A DNA stretch of 43,781 nt from Solemya velesiana gill symbiont (GCF_002020805.1 NZ_MPRJ01000012.1:1-43781), one strand, 5' to 3'. Positions 18,459 to 28,135 are shown, counted from the stretch's first letter. A program made the numbers and translations. The notes: a model not told the origin generated them from the sequence alone.

Positions 18459-19119
18459 AGTCTATCGCGCGATTCTGATGCGGGACCTGACCCTGGCATT
18501 GCGCAGGCGGTCGGATGTCTTCATCACCCTGTTCTTTTTCGTTGTTGTGGTCAGCCTGTTTCCCCTCGGCATCGGTCCGGAGATGGATACCCTGCGCATG
18601 ATTGCGCCAGGTGTGGTCTGGGTGGCGGCCCTGCTATCATCCATGCTTGCCCTGGAGAGGCTGTTCACCGTTGACTTCGATGACGGTGCCCTGGAGCAGA
18701 TGCTGCTGGCCCCCCAGCCCATGTTCATACTGGTGCTGGGCAAGGTGACAGCCCATTGGCTGATCACCGGCATACCCCTGGTATTGATGTCACCGCTGAT
18801 GGGTTTGCAGTACGATCTATCCGGGAATGCCCTGCTGGTGTTGCTGGTCTCCCTGTTGCTGGGAACCCCGGCCCTGAGCCTGATCGGTGCCATCGGTGCG
18901 GCTCTGACCCTGGGGCTGCGCGGCGGTGGTGTGCTGGTGTCGCTGCTGGTGCTTCCGCTCTCCATACCCGTCTTGATTTTTGGGGCAGGTGCTGTGGAGG
19001 CGAGTGTTTCGGGCCTGGGTGAGCAAGGCCACCTTTATATGATGGGTGCGATACTTGTGCTGGCGCTGCTGTTTGCTCCCCTGGCCACGTTAGCGGCCTT
19101 GCGGATTTCGGCGGAATAA
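18451..19119 (+). CDS. ccmB: Haem exporter permease CcmB
   Basis: 222 residues with six hydrophobic segments. The N-terminal RDLTLALRRRSDVFITLFFF and central LERLFTVDFDDGALEQML are characteristic of CcmB. Overlaps the end of ccmA. The following 152 bases to ccmC are markedly AT-rich and hold no gene; they may carry a second promoter for ccmC onward. Confidence 0.95.
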   Translation: MFEVYRAILMRDLTLALRRRSDVFITLFFFVVVVSLFPLGIGPEMDTLRMIAPGVVWVAALLSSMLALERLFTVDFDDGALEQMLLAPQPMFILVLGKVTAHWLITGIPLVLMSPLMGLQYDLSGNALLVLLVSLLLGTPALSLIGAIGAALTLGLRGGGVLVSLLVLPLSIPVLIFGAGAVEASVSGLGEQGHLYMMGAILVLALLFAPLATLAALRISAE

Positions 19120-19271
19120 GAAAAATTAACGGTTTCCGATTGTTGTCCTGGGTCAAAGCACAGGAATCGAAAATGGGTATTATTATTGCTTTTTGATGAA
19201 TGTTTGATGTTTTGCGGGAACAAAATCCCTCAACTGCACTCAAATATCCGAAATAGAAGTCTGATAAGTAG

Positions 19272-20021
19272 ATGAGCTCACGAATTCTAAACTGGTTTAA
19301 GTTCTCCTCTCCTGCAACCTTTTACCCCCTGGCTGGGCGGATCGGTGTCTGGTCCATGGTCATCGCCGTGGTGCTGATCGTGGTGGGGCTCTACATGAGC
19401 TTTTTCGTAGCGCCTACCGATTACAAGCAGGGCGAGGGCTATCGCATCATATACGTTCACGTGCCTGCGGCCTGGATGTCGATGTTCATTTACCTGGTAA
19501 TGGCCTTCTGGTCGGTGCTGGGAATTATCTACAACACCCGCCTGTCGGCCATGATGACCAGCGCCCTCGCGCCTACCGGCGCCATGTTTGCCTTCCTTTC
19601 GCTCTGGACCGGTGCATTCTGGGGCAAGCCGATGTGGGGTACCTGGTGGGTGTGGGATGCACGCCTGACCTCGGCGCTGATCCTCTTCTTCCTCTACCTG
19701 GGGTATATCGCTCTGCAGGGGGCTATCGACGATACCCGTCGTTCAGACCGGGCGGGCGCTCTGCTGGTGCTGGTCGGCGTGGTCAACATTCCGATCATCT
19801 ACTTCTCCGTCAAGTGGTGGAATACCCTGCACCAGGGCGCCACCATCAAGATGTCCGGTGAGGCCAGCATGGACCCCGTTATGCTCTGGACCATGCTGAT
19901 CATGACTTTCGGCTTCTGGGCCTACGCCATTGCCACGGCGATGTCCCGGGTACGCAGTATCATCCTGGAACGGGAGCGTGAAACGACCTGGGTCAGCGAA
20001 CTGCCGGAGGTGCGGGGATGA
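19272..20021 (+). CDS. ccmC: Haem-handling protein CcmC
   Basis: 249-residue inner-membrane protein with six membrane segments. The periplasmic tryptophan-rich WWD motif is visible as WGTWWVWDARLT, flanked by the two haem-ligand histidines (YVHVPAAW and NTLHQG). It loads haem onto CcmE. The stop overlaps the ccmD start (ATGA). Confidence 0.95.
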   Translation: MSSRILNWFKFSSPATFYPLAGRIGVWSMVIAVVLIVVGLYMSFFVAPTDYKQGEGYRIIYVHVPAAWMSMFIYLVMAFWSVLGIIYNTRLSAMMTSALAPTGAMFAFLSLWTGAFWGKPMWGTWWVWDARLTSALILFFLYLGYIALQGAIDDTRRSDRAGALLVLVGVVNIPIIYFSVKWWNTLHQGATIKMSGEASMDPVMLWTMLIMTFGFWAYAIATAMSRVRSIILERERETTWVSELPEVRG

Positions 20022-20191
20022 GTGTCGCCGAATTTTTCGATATGGGCGGATATGCCCTCTATGTATGGGGTTCCTTTGGTGCTACCGCCTTGCTGATGAT
20101 TGCCGAACCCATTATTCTGCGTAGCCGTCGCCGCTCTGTGCTGAAGCGTGTGGCACGCATAATCCGAATGAAAGCCGAGGATGCTCGATGA
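20018..20191 (+). CDS. ccmD: Haem exporter small subunit CcmD
   Basis: 57 residues: one membrane helix (YALYVWGSFGATALLMIAE) followed by a basic cytoplasmic tail (RSRRRSVLKR). This is the CcmD pattern, although the sequence itself is poorly conserved. It starts in the ccmC stop and its TGA overlaps the ccmE ATG at 20188. It holds CcmABC and CcmE together. Confidence 0.9.
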   Translation: MSVAEFFDMGGYALYVWGSFGATALLMIAEPIILRSRRRSVLKRVARIIRMKAEDAR

Positions 20192-20628
20192 AAGCCAGAC
20201 ACAAGCGATTTGGATTTATTGTCGTAGGACTGGCGGGGCTTGGCCTGGCCGCATGGCTTACGCTCAATGCCCTGGACAATAATCTCTCCTACTTCTTCTC
20301 GCCTACCGAAGTCACCGAGAACGAGGGGCCGAAGGACCACATCCGTCTCGGTGGCCTGGTGGAGCCCGGCAGCCTGGAGCGTGGAAAAGAGTTGACCGTG
20401 CGCTTTGCGGTTAGTGACAACGCGCACAAGGTGAATGTCGAGTACACGGGAATTCTGCCCGATCTCTTTGCGGAGGGCCAGGGCGTGATTGCCCAGGGCA
20501 AGATGAATGCAAATGGTGTGTTCGTGGCCGACGAAGTACTGGCCAAGCATGACGAGAACTACATGCCTCCAGAAGTGGCCGAGGCCCTGGAGAAAGGGCA
20601 CAACCAGGCAGTGGGGGCCAAGAACTGA
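20188..20628 (+). CDS. ccmE: Periplasmic haem chaperone CcmE
   Basis: 146 residues with an N-terminal membrane anchor (GFIVVGLAGLGLAAWLTL) and an OB-fold domain. H121 in LAKHDENYMPPEV is the histidine that binds haem covalently. A Tyr (125) follows as usual. It is joined to ccmF by TGATG. Confidence 0.95.
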   Translation: MKARHKRFGFIVVGLAGLGLAAWLTLNALDNNLSYFFSPTEVTENEGPKDHIRLGGLVEPGSLERGKELTVRFAVSDNAHKVNVEYTGILPDLFAEGQGVIAQGKMNANGVFVADEVLAKHDENYMPPEVAEALEKGHNQAVGAKN

Positions 20629-22613
20629 TGATACCGGAGATAGGTCATTTCACCCTGATCCTGGCGCTGTGCATGGCGCTGGTGCAGGGTACCCTGCCGT
20701 TGATCGGTGCTCACAAGGGTATCGCCTCCTGGGTTGCGTTGGCGAAACCTGCCGCAAGAGCCCACCTGCTGTTTCTCCTGGTGGCCTACGGCTGCCTGAC
20801 CTACGCTTTCTTGGTACACGACTTTTCGGTGGCCTACGTGGCCACCAACTCCAACACCAAGCTGCCCACCCTCTACCTGATTTCGGGCGTTTGGGGTGCC
20901 CATGAGGGCTCGTTGCTGTTCTGGGCCGTGACCCTGGCGCTGTGGACCGGTGCGGTAACCGTTTTCAGCCGCAGCGTGTCCGAGGTGATGGTGGCCCGGG
21001 TGGTGGGTGTGATGGGCCTGGTGAGTGTGGGCTTCCTGATGTTCATGCTCTTCACCTCCAGCCCCTTCGAACGTTTGCCCAATCCGCCGGTGGAAGGTCG
21101 TGATCTCAACCCGCTGCTGCAGGACCCGGGGCTGGCCATCCATCCTCCCATGCTCTACATGGGCTACGTGGGCTTCTCGGTGGCCTTTGCTTTCGCAATT
21201 GCCGCCATGCTGGGCGGTCGACTTGACGCCGCATGGGCCCGCTGGTCCCGTCCCTGGACCAACGTGGCCTGGGTATTCCTGACACTGGGTATCGCGCTTG
21301 GCAGCTGGTGGGCCTACTACGAGCTGGGCTGGGGCGGCTGGTGGTTCTGGGATCCGGTGGAGAACGCCTCGTTCATGCCCTGGATCGTTGGGACTGCCCT
21401 GATGCACTCCCTGGCAGTGACCGAAAAGCGGGGCGCCTTCAAGGCCTGGACCGTTTTGCTGGCCATCTTTGCATTCTCCCTGAGCCTGCTGGGTACCTTC
21501 CTAGTACGTTCGGGTGTGCTGACCTCGGTTCATGCCTTCGCAACAGACCCCGAGCGCGGTGTATTCATCCTGCTCTTCCTCTGCATAGTCATCGGCGGCT
21601 CCCTGCTGCTCTACTCCTGGCGTGCAACACAGATCCGAAGCAGCGTGAGTTTTGGCCTGGTTTCCCGGGAGACGGGATTGCTGCTGAATAACGTTATCCT
21701 GGTGGTGACTGCCTGCAGCGTTTTGCTGGGCACTCTCTATCCACTGATTCTCGATGCCCTGGGGCAGGGCAAGATCTCGGTGGGTCCTCCCTACTTCAAC
21801 AGCGTATTCATCCCCCTGACCGTGCCCCTGGCGATCCTGGTGGGTGTGGGTGCATTGGCGCGCTGGAAGCAGGATGATCCTGCCGAGTTGTTCAGGAAGG
21901 TGCGTCTCCACATGGTGACGAGCCTGGTTCTTGGACTGGCACTGCCGGCGATATTCGCACCCTTCTACTCCTGGGCGGCTGCCCTGAGCCTGGTGCTGGC
22001 ATTCTGGGTGATATTCACCAGCGGCCAGTGGCTGGTGGAGCGTGCAACCGCCGGGCGCAGCCTCTGGCAGGTGATGCGTACCACCCCCCGGGGCGGTTGG
22101 GGCATGCTCTTCGGTCATGTCGGCATTGCAGTATTCATCATTGGCGTTGCGCTCACCTCTATCTACAGCAGCGAGAAGGATGTGCGCCTGGAGCCGGGTG
22201 AGACCTACAGCCTGGGTGGTCATGACTTCCTGCTGAAGCAGGTCAGCAATGTTCGCGGACCCAATTACGTAGCGGCCCGGGGTACCGTGGAGATCAGCAA
22301 GGACGGAGAGCACCTGGTGACCCTCTATCCCGAGAAGCGCAATTACCTCACCAGCCAGATGCCCATGACCGAGGCGGGCATCGATGCCGGACTGTTCCGC
22401 GACCTGTTCGTGGCCCTGGGCGAACCCCTGGGTGATAAGGGTGCCTGGGCGGTGCGTCTCTACCATAAACCTTTCGTACGCTGGATCTGGCTTGGCGCAA
22501 TTTTCATGTCCCTTGGTGGCCTGCTTGCCGCCAGCGACCGCCGTTACTTCAGGCTGGCACGCAAGGCGCGGCAGGCCGCGGCTGACAACCAGGCGACCGT
22601 GGGGGCTGCATGA
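20628..22613 (+). CDS. ccmF: Cytochrome c haem lyase subunit CcmF
   Basis: 661-residue membrane protein with about 15 hydrophobic segments. The WWD motif reads WGGWWFWDPVENAS, and His-containing loops (GAHEGSLLFW, HPPMLYMGYVGF) are the expected haem contacts. It ligates haem from CcmE to apocytochrome with CcmH. Ends by ATGA overlap with ccmG. Confidence 0.95.
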   Translation: MIPEIGHFTLILALCMALVQGTLPLIGAHKGIASWVALAKPAARAHLLFLLVAYGCLTYAFLVHDFSVAYVATNSNTKLPTLYLISGVWGAHEGSLLFWAVTLALWTGAVTVFSRSVSEVMVARVVGVMGLVSVGFLMFMLFTSSPFERLPNPPVEGRDLNPLLQDPGLAIHPPMLYMGYVGFSVAFAFAIAAMLGGRLDAAWARWSRPWTNVAWVFLTLGIALGSWWAYYELGWGGWWFWDPVENASFMPWIVGTALMHSLAVTEKRGAFKAWTVLLAIFAFSLSLLGTFLVRSGVLTSVHAFATDPERGVFILLFLCIVIGGSLLLYSWRATQIRSSVSFGLVSRETGLLLNNVILVVTACSVLLGTLYPLILDALGQGKISVGPPYFNSVFIPLTVPLAILVGVGALARWKQDDPAELFRKVRLHMVTSLVLGLALPAIFAPFYSWAAALSLVLAFWVIFTSGQWLVERATAGRSLWQVMRTTPRGGWGMLFGHVGIAVFIIGVALTSIYSSEKDVRLEPGETYSLGGHDFLLKQVSNVRGPNYVAARGTVEISKDGEHLVTLYPEKRNYLTSQMPMTEAGIDAGLFRDLFVALGEPLGDKGAWAVRLYHKPFVRWIWLGAIFMSLGGLLAASDRRYFRLARKARQAAADNQATVGAA

Positions 22614-23140
22614 AAGCGCGTTATCTGATTCCACTGGGTATTTTCCTGGTTATCGTCGCTTTCCTGGGTGTTGGGCTGCAGCTCAACCCGCGGGAAGTGC
22701 CCTCGGTGTTGATCGACAAGAAAGCGCCGGAGTTCTCCCTTCCTGATCTGTTCGATCCAACCAAGACCGTTGACTCCTCTTCCATGAAGGGCAAGGTGTG
22801 GTTGCTTAACGTATGGGGCACCTGGTGTCCCGAGTGCTGGCGTGAGCATGACTTCCTGATCTACCTGAGCAAGTACGAGGGTGTGGCTATCGTCGGTATC
22901 GACTGGCGGGATGATCTCGACGAGGCGAGGGCGATGCTGGCGAACAAGGGCAATCCGTTTGTTGCCGTGGGTGTTGATCCCGAGAGCCGGGCGGTGATGG
23001 ACTGGGGTGTCTACGGTGCACCGGAAACCTTCCTGATCGACAAGCAGGGAGTGATCCGCTGGAAACATACGGGTTCTATCACCCCTGATCTGTGGCGCGA
23101 GACCCTTAAACCTTTGATGGCAAAGCTGGAGGAAGGGTGA
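22610..23140 (+). CDS. ccmG: Thiol:disulfide oxidoreductase CcmG/DsbE
   Basis: 176 residues, membrane anchored through one N-terminal helix (IPLGIFLVIVAFLGVGL). Thioredoxin fold with the active site WGTWCPECWREH (C73, C76) and the GVYGAPETFLID cis-Pro region. It keeps the apocytochrome CxxCH cysteines reduced. Overlaps ccmH by ATGA-type coupling. Confidence 0.94.
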   Translation: MKARYLIPLGIFLVIVAFLGVGLQLNPREVPSVLIDKKAPEFSLPDLFDPTKTVDSSSMKGKVWLLNVWGTWCPECWREHDFLIYLSKYEGVAIVGIDWRDDLDEARAMLANKGNPFVAVGVDPESRAVMDWGVYGAPETFLIDKQGVIRWKHTGSITPDLWRETLKPLMAKLEEG

Positions 23141-23604
23141 TGAGACGTTTCTTGCTGTCGATAATGTTGGCACTTCCACTGCAGGTTTTCGCTGCCATCG
23201 ATGCCTATCACTTCGACGACCCTGAGAAGGAGGCACGCTTCCAGGTCCTCATTGAGGAGCTGCGTTGCCTGGTCTGTCAGAACCAGAACCTGGCCGACTC
23301 CAATGCCGAGCTGGCCCAGGACATGCGCAAGCTGACCTATGAGATGGTACAGCGCGGGTCCAGCAACGAAGAGATCGTGACCTACATGGTGCAGCGCTAC
23401 GGCGACTTCGTGATGTACCGCCCGCCGGTGCAGTCGAATACCCTGATGCTTTGGGTCGGGCCCTTTATCATCATGGGTATCGGGCTGGTAATACTGATAG
23501 TCTTCGTGCGCAGTCGGGCCTCTGCCCCTGCCGAGGATATTCCCGAGGCCGACCTGGAGCGTGCCGAGCGCCTTCTGAATCAAAATAAAGACGACCAAGC
23601 ATGA
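23137..23604 (+). CDS. ccmH: Cytochrome c maturation protein CcmH (CcmL-type)
   Basis: 155 residues: signal peptide, redox motif LRCLVCQNQNLADSNA (C44, C47), then a C-terminal membrane helix (LWVGPFIIMGIGLVILIVFV). It lacks the TPR half found in the fused E. coli CcmH; that half is the next gene. Confidence 0.94.
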   Translation: MMRRFLLSIMLALPLQVFAAIDAYHFDDPEKEARFQVLIEELRCLVCQNQNLADSNAELAQDMRKLTYEMVQRGSSNEEIVTYMVQRYGDFVMYRPPVQSNTLMLWVGPFIIMGIGLVILIVFVRSRASAPAEDIPEADLERAERLLNQNKDDQA

Positions 23605-24848
23605 TTATTTTCTGGATTATCGCGGCGCTCCTGATACTGGTCGCCATCTTATTCATCGCCCCCTCGCTGCTGCGCAGCCACCAGACCCTCACTCAGAACC
23701 GCAACCAGCAGAACGTGGTGATCGCTCAGGAGCGGCTGTCGGAGATCGAAACCGACCTGGCAAACGGTGTGATCAGCCAGGAGCAGTTCGAGAAGACCAA
23801 GCTTGAACTGGAGCAGGCCCTGCTTCTGGATCTCTCGGATGATGAGAAGACAGAGTCCGTTGAGGCGCCCAAGGGACCGGGTCGGATGGCAATGGCCGGC
23901 CTGGCGGTCACGGTGCCGGCAATGGCTGTGGGACTCTACCTCTTCCTCGGGACACCACAGTTGCTTGAGGAGGGGGGTGCCAATGCCACGGTCAGCAACG
24001 AGGTGGCCGGTCACGACGGGGATACGCCCTCCATAGACGAGATGATTAACTCCCGGGTGCAGCGCCTGGAGAGCAATCCTGAAGATGCCGAGGGCTGGTT
24101 CATGCTGGGCCGCACCCGGATGGCGATGGGGGAATACTCCAAAGCGGTTCAGGCCTTCGAAAACGTTTACAAGCTGGTGGGTGACCAGACGGTGATTCTG
24201 TTGGCCCTAGCAGACGCCCAGGCCATGCTCCAGCAGAGAGGTATGAGTGGCAGGCCTACGGAACTGATCCGCAAGGCTGTGCAGCTCAGTCCCGAGGACA
24301 CCACCGCCCTCTGGCTGGCGGGCCTGGTGGAACAGCAGGCCGGCAACTATGAGCTGGCCCTGAAGTATTTAAAGCGCTTGGAGACCAAGCTGAGTGATGA
24401 TCCAGGCTCCCTGGCGAAGATCAAGGACCTGATTGCAGAGGTTTCACAAAAACTGGGCAGGGAACCCGTTCAGGACGCTGCGTCTGCCCCGGCTGCTGCA
24501 GTCTCCTCGGTCAAGGTTCGTATAGCGCTGGCGCCGGAATTCCAGTCCGAGGTGAATCCCGAGGAATCGATATTTGTCTATGCCAAGGCACTGCAGGGAC
24601 CACGCATGCCCCTGGCTGCCGCAAGGCACCAGGTGAAGGACCTTCCCCTGGAGCTGGAACTGGATGACTCAACCGCCATGATGCCCGAGATGCGGATCTC
24701 CAAATTCTCCGAGGTGACCGTGGGTGCGCGGATTTCCCGCTCAGGCAACGCCATTGCCCAGAGCGGCGATCTTGTGGGTGAGATTTCACCGGTAAACGTG
24801 GCGGCCAGTGGTGTTACGGAGATCGTGATAAACAGCCGGATGCCCTAA
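23601..24848 (+). CDS. ccmI: Cytochrome c maturation protein CcmI
   Basis: 415 residues. Two membrane segments flank a short cytoplasmic loop (IIFWIIAALLILVAILF near 1-20; about 95-115). TPR-like repeats (GWFMLGRTRMAMGEYSKAVQAFE and following) fill 140-280, and a C-terminal beta domain ends with SPVNVAASGVTEIVI. It binds apocytochrome c for the CcmFH ligase. Last gene of the cluster. Confidence 0.92.
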   Translation: MIIFWIIAALLILVAILFIAPSLLRSHQTLTQNRNQQNVVIAQERLSEIETDLANGVISQEQFEKTKLELEQALLLDLSDDEKTESVEAPKGPGRMAMAGLAVTVPAMAVGLYLFLGTPQLLEEGGANATVSNEVAGHDGDTPSIDEMINSRVQRLESNPEDAEGWFMLGRTRMAMGEYSKAVQAFENVYKLVGDQTVILLALADAQAMLQQRGMSGRPTELIRKAVQLSPEDTTALWLAGLVEQQAGNYELALKYLKRLETKLSDDPGSLAKIKDLIAEVSQKLGREPVQDAASAPAAAVSSVKVRIALAPEFQSEVNPEESIFVYAKALQGPRMPLAAARHQVKDLPLELELDDSTAMMPEMRISKFSEVTVGARISRSGNAIAQSGDLVGEISPVNVAASGVTEIVINSRMP

Positions 24849-24938
24849 AGCCCATATCTCAGAGATGTGTTCTGCCTGGAGTGTAGGGGATGTCGCCCGA
24901 ATGACTGGGCTCCTCCTGCAAGAAGGGTTGAGGCGGGG

Positions 24939-25340
24939 CTAGTGCTGGATGAAGAATTGTTCCATGCCCTCTGCCGCCACCTGGGGCTCGTTGATCTTGC
25001 TCACTTCCAGGGCGCCCCTGCGACGGTCATCTTCAGCGGAGAATACCTCTTTGTGTGATGTTCTTTCCACGAATTGACGGGCGGCGACCAGCTTATTGCG
25101 CAGGCGCTGCCCTTTCACGTGCTTGATAAACCACTCGGCACCGGCGTCGGGCCGGATGACGATGAGGCCGTGATGCTCCTCCACGCCCTTGGCATCGCGA
25201 ATGACCATGATGTCGACACTTTTCAACTCCGGTTGGGTGGTGAAGGGGATTTTTAGCTTTTTCTTCATGACTCCCCCTACAAACTTGCGCAACTCGTGGC
25301 GCGTAGTTGCATTGGGAATTCGAGGAATAATTATTTTCAT
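24939..25340 (-). CDS. Small protein with RRM-like N-terminus
   Basis: 133 residues. The opening MKIIIPRIPNATTRHELRKFV resembles the first strand and helix of an RNA-recognition motif, and HHGLIVIRPDAGAEWFIKHV would fit the later strand-helix. Aromatic RNP residues are poor, so RNA binding is an inference. The C-terminal part is charged. It is convergent with ccmI and about 130 bases upstream of nothing similar; no operon partner is apparent. I do not recognise a characterised family member. Confidence 0.65.
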   Translation of the reverse strand: MKIIIPRIPNATTRHELRKFVGGVMKKKLKIPFTTQPELKSVDIMVIRDAKGVEEHHGLIVIRPDAGAEWFIKHVKGQRLRNKLVAARQFVERTSHKEVFSAEDDRRRGALEVSKINEPQVAAEGMEQFFIQH

Positions 25341-25424
25341 ATGCGAATCTCCATCTTCTTCATCTAAAAAGATAGCCTAAAAATCCGCAAACTGGTGGAA
25401 TCTGGCCGTTCGATACCCGGTAGA

Positions 25425-25447
25425 GGGCAGGACCAGTCAGCCTGCCC
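25425..25447. other. Stem-loop downstream of the pirin gene
   Basis: GGGCAGG and CCTGCCC form a 7-bp perfect stem with a 9-base loop, 30 bases after the pirin stop. No T-run follows on the minus strand, so it is at best a weak terminator. Confidence 0.35.
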
Positions 25448-25476
25448 AGGATGGCGCCAGAATTAAGGATGGGCTG

Positions 25477-26175
25477 TCATGGGAGGTCAAAGAGCAGGAA
25501 CTCCGCTCCGGCACCCCGGTTGGCAACCAATATCGGTTCATCTGTAATCTGTGCCCCATCGCCGGACTGAAGTGTTTCGCCGTTGAGTTGCATGCTGCCC
25601 ATGGCCAGGTGAAGGTAGAGGTTGCGTCCGGTTCCTGGTTCGTAGTGGATATCTTCATTTCCATCGAGAAGCGTAGAGTAGATCGAGGCGTCCTGTTGTA
25701 TGGTGACGGAGCCTTCGCGGCCGTCAGGGGAGGCGATCAGTCTCAGCTTTCCACGTTTTTCGTTTTCATCGAAGCGCGTCTGCTCGTAACCCGGTGCAAT
25801 GCCAAGAGTGTCTGGCTGAATCCAGATCTGCAGCAGGTGTGTGGTCTCCTCCGATGAGTGGTTGTATTCGCTGTGGGTGACACCGCTTCCGGCGCTCATG
25901 CGCTGCACCTCTCCCGGGCGGATTACCCCCTGGTTGCCCATGCTGTCCCGATGCTCCAGGGCGCCATCATGGATGTAGGTAACGATCTCCATGTCCTGGT
26001 GGTCATGGGGAGGAAAGCCCTTGCTGGGCGCTATGCGGTCCTGGTTGATGACCCGCAGCGCTGACACACCCATATGTTCGGGATCGTAATACTGGCCAAA
26101 TGAGAAGCTGTGGTAAGCGTCCAGCCAGCCGTGGTTGGCATGGCCCCGCTCTTCGCTACGGCGCAGGGTAATCAT
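25477..26175 (-). CDS. Pirin family protein (YhhW-like bicupin)
   Basis: 232 residues. The N-terminal cupin has the metal ligands in PPHDHQDMEIVTYI and the later SGVTHSEYN with a Glu/His pair, as in YhhW, which has quercetin 2,3-dioxygenase activity in vitro. The N-terminal motif HGWLDAYHSFSFGQYYDPEHMG is typical. The physiological substrate is unknown. Confidence 0.9.
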   Translation of the reverse strand: MITLRRSEERGHANHGWLDAYHSFSFGQYYDPEHMGVSALRVINQDRIAPSKGFPPHDHQDMEIVTYIHDGALEHRDSMGNQGVIRPGEVQRMSAGSGVTHSEYNHSSEETTHLLQIWIQPDTLGIAPGYEQTRFDENEKRGKLRLIASPDGREGSVTIQQDASIYSTLLDGNEDIHYEPGTGRNLYLHLAMGSMQLNGETLQSGDGAQITDEPILVANRGAGAEFLLFDLP

Positions 26176-26428
26176 CTCGCTCTCCCATTCAAATAGTTTG
26201 AATATTCAAAAGAAGGTTAGAAGTGAAACCTGCTTGGTGATAGCGAAGATATCTGTAGAGTTTAAACAGGATTTTTGAATATCTTCGTGGTGAGCACCCG
26301 CAGGGCATGCAGGCGCGTCTCCCGCAGACTCATGACGGAGTGAGCTCGTCAGTTTTATGTGGGAGGGGCGCACCGCCCCGAAAAAAAGAAGTGCGTTCAG
26401 GGCGGTCGTCAAAGCCTGTCGGGATTAA
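26176..26428. other. Intergenic region between pirin and rph
   Basis: 253 bases with no supported gene. It contains a REP-like element at 26359-26382 and upstream of it a GAGCACCCGCAGGGCATGCAGG stretch related to 16952-16975. The AT-rich left part (26190-26280) probably carries the pirin promoter on the minus strand. Confidence 0.6.
26359..26382. repeat. REP-like element, copy B
   Basis: GTGGGAGGGGCGCACCGCCCCGAA has the REP head GTGGGAG and the perfect hairpin GGGGCG-CAC-CGCCCC. It pairs with copy A at 17023 through both the head and the shared upstream flank. Confidence 0.6.
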
Positions 26429-27145
26429 CTATGAAGCCAGGGCCTCGCGCTGGGCCTGCATGATCTCCTGGATACCCTTTTCAGCCAGATCAAGCATGTT
26501 TTGGAGCTCATCCTTGCGGAAGGCGTGGCCTTCAGCGGTGCCCTGTACTTCGATGAAAGCGCCAGCATCGTTCATCACTACATTCATATCGGTCTCGGCA
26601 CTGGAATCCTCGGCATAGTCCAGGTCAAGCACGGAGGTGCCTTCGTAGATGCCGACGGAGACTGAAGCGACCTGGCCATGGAGGGGTTCTTTCTCCAGTT
26701 TCTCGGTATGTATCAGTCCCTTGATTGCATCGCACAGGGCGACGTAGGCACCTGAAATGGAGGCGGTACGGGTTCCCCCGTCGGCCTGGATGACATCGCA
26801 GTCCAGGGTAATGGTGCGCTCACCCAGGGCGTTGAGATCGACAGCCGCTCGCAGGCTGCGTCCGATCAGGCGCTGAATCTCCATGGTGCGTCCGCCCTGC
26901 TTGCCGCGAGAGGCTTCGCGACCCATACGGCTGCCGGTGGAGCGGGGCAACATGCCGTATTCGGCAGTGACCCAACCCTGGTTGGCGTCTTTAAGCCAGC
27001 GTGGGGTGCGTTCCTCTACGGTGGCGGTGCAGATCACCTTGGTTTCGCCAAACTCTACAAGTACCGACCCTTCTGCATGCTTGGTGTAGTTGCGGGTGAA
27101 TTGGATTTTGCGCATTTGATCAGGGTTACGACCACTGGGTCTCAT
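26429..27145 (-). CDS. rph: Ribonuclease PH
   Basis: 238 residues. Phosphorolytic 3' exonuclease that trims tRNA precursors. Diagnostic segments are [12 protein letters not shown] at the start, [33 protein letters not shown] and [16 protein letters not shown]. Full length and intact. Same strand as the PP2C/kinase pair, 111 bases downstream of it. Confidence 0.96.
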   Translation of the reverse strand: MRPSGRNPDQMRKIQFTRNYTKHAEGSVLVEFGETKVICTATVEERTPRWLKDANQGWVTAEYGMLPRSTGSRMGREASRGKQGGRTMEIQRLIGRSLRAAVDLNALGERTITLDCDVIQADGGTRTASISGAYVALCDAIKGLIHTEKLEKEPLHGQVASVSVGIYEGTSVLDLDYAEDSSAETDMNVVMNDAGAFIEVQGTAEGHAFRKDELQNMLDLAEKGIQEIMQAQREALAS

Positions 27146-27256
27146 ATAGGTACTCCATTGAAGAAAATACGGATAGTGTTAACTGGTTCCAGGGTGCAGA
27201 GCTTACCAAATTAGCCCTGGCAAGGCTCAGGCCCGCCGAATTTTCCCGGCGGCCCA

Positions 27257-28135
27257 CTAGTCTTTGCTGTCGAGTTCCGTCTGAAAGCTGTCAATGGCGT
27301 CCTGCAGGTTTGCAATCGCCTCGCCGAGTTCATCTTTTTTGCTTTTCGGTTTCTCCGGCGGGGCCGGTTTTTTGTCGCTCGCTGGTACGTTTTTGCCCAG
27401 TCGCATGGTCAGCAGGGTCACGTTGTCACTGTCGGGAAAAGCCTTCTGTGCCGCCTCATCGGCTAATGCCTTGGTAGCCTCGGCAAGGGACGTCTCGTCA
27501 AACAGGGCTTCGCTCATCAGGTCCTGGTCGATGCTGCCCCAGAGTCCGTCGCTGCACAGTAGAATGACATCGCCGGGTTCGACACTGTGCTTGCCAATCT
27601 CCACTTCGGGTTGATTGATGTTGCCGCCCAGGCAGCGGGTGACGTAGTTGCGTTGAGGGTGTGACTCCACTTCATGCTTGGAAATGACGCCCTGCTGGCG
27701 CAAGCGTTCCACGTAGGAGTGATCAACTGTTCTGGTTACCAGGCGCCCTCCCCGGAAAATATAGAGTCGGCTGTCGCCTGCATGAGCCCAATAGGCCATG
27801 TTGTCCTGTACCAGGGCAATGACGGCAGTGGTCCGTGGATCGATGGGCGGATCGTTTTTCAGGCCGAAGGTGACGATATCTTCGTGGGCTTTCTGCATGA
27901 TCCGGATCAAAAAGCTGCCGGGGCTTAAGATGGGGCGGGGTGTCTTTTTGAAGTAGTTTCTGCAGGTGTCGGTGACAATCTGGGCCGCAGTCTCTCCCCG
28001 GGGGTGGCCCCCCATGCCGTCTGCCACGGCGAGCAGTACCGATTCGCCACTCTCCACGTGCACACAACGATCCTGGTTGATCTTTCGATCCCCGGTCAGG
28101 CTCATCTCAGCCAATTCGTGCTTATGGCGGCTCAT
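27257..28135 (-). CDS. PP2C-family protein Ser/Thr phosphatase
   Basis: 292 residues. Metal-binding motifs are intact: GDRKINQDR, LLAVADGMGGHPRGE, WAHAGDSRLY and LLCSDGLW with a final DNVTLL. The C-terminus is a Lys/Pro linker (PPEKPKSKKD) plus a predicted amphipathic helix. It starts inside the stop region of the kinase gene (4-base overlap) and should reverse phosphorylation by that kinase, as is common for bacterial kinase/phosphatase pairs. Confidence 0.93.
   Translation of the reverse strand: MSRHKHELAEMSLTGDRKINQDRCVHVESGESVLLAVADGMGGHPRGETAAQIVTDTCRNYFKKTPRPILSPGSFLIRIMQKAHEDIVTFGLKNDPPIDPRTTAVIALVQDNMAYWAHAGDSRLYIFRGGRLVTRTVDHSYVERLRQQGVISKHEVESHPQRNYVTRCLGGNINQPEVEIGKHSVEPGDVILLCSDGLWGSIDQDLMSEALFDETSLAEATKALADEAAQKAFPDSDNVTLLTMRLGKNVPASDKKPAPPEKPKSKKDELGEAIANLQDAIDSFQTELDSKD

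Noticed and set aside
26359-26390. Rho-independent terminator at the REP-like hairpin
   Set aside because: The A-run follows the hairpin on the plus strand, so on the minus strand the T-run precedes the stem; the orientation is wrong for termination of either neighbouring gene.
26206-26412. 68-codon frame between pirin and rph
   Set aside because: Overlaps the REP-like element, has no ribosome site and no recognisable protein features.
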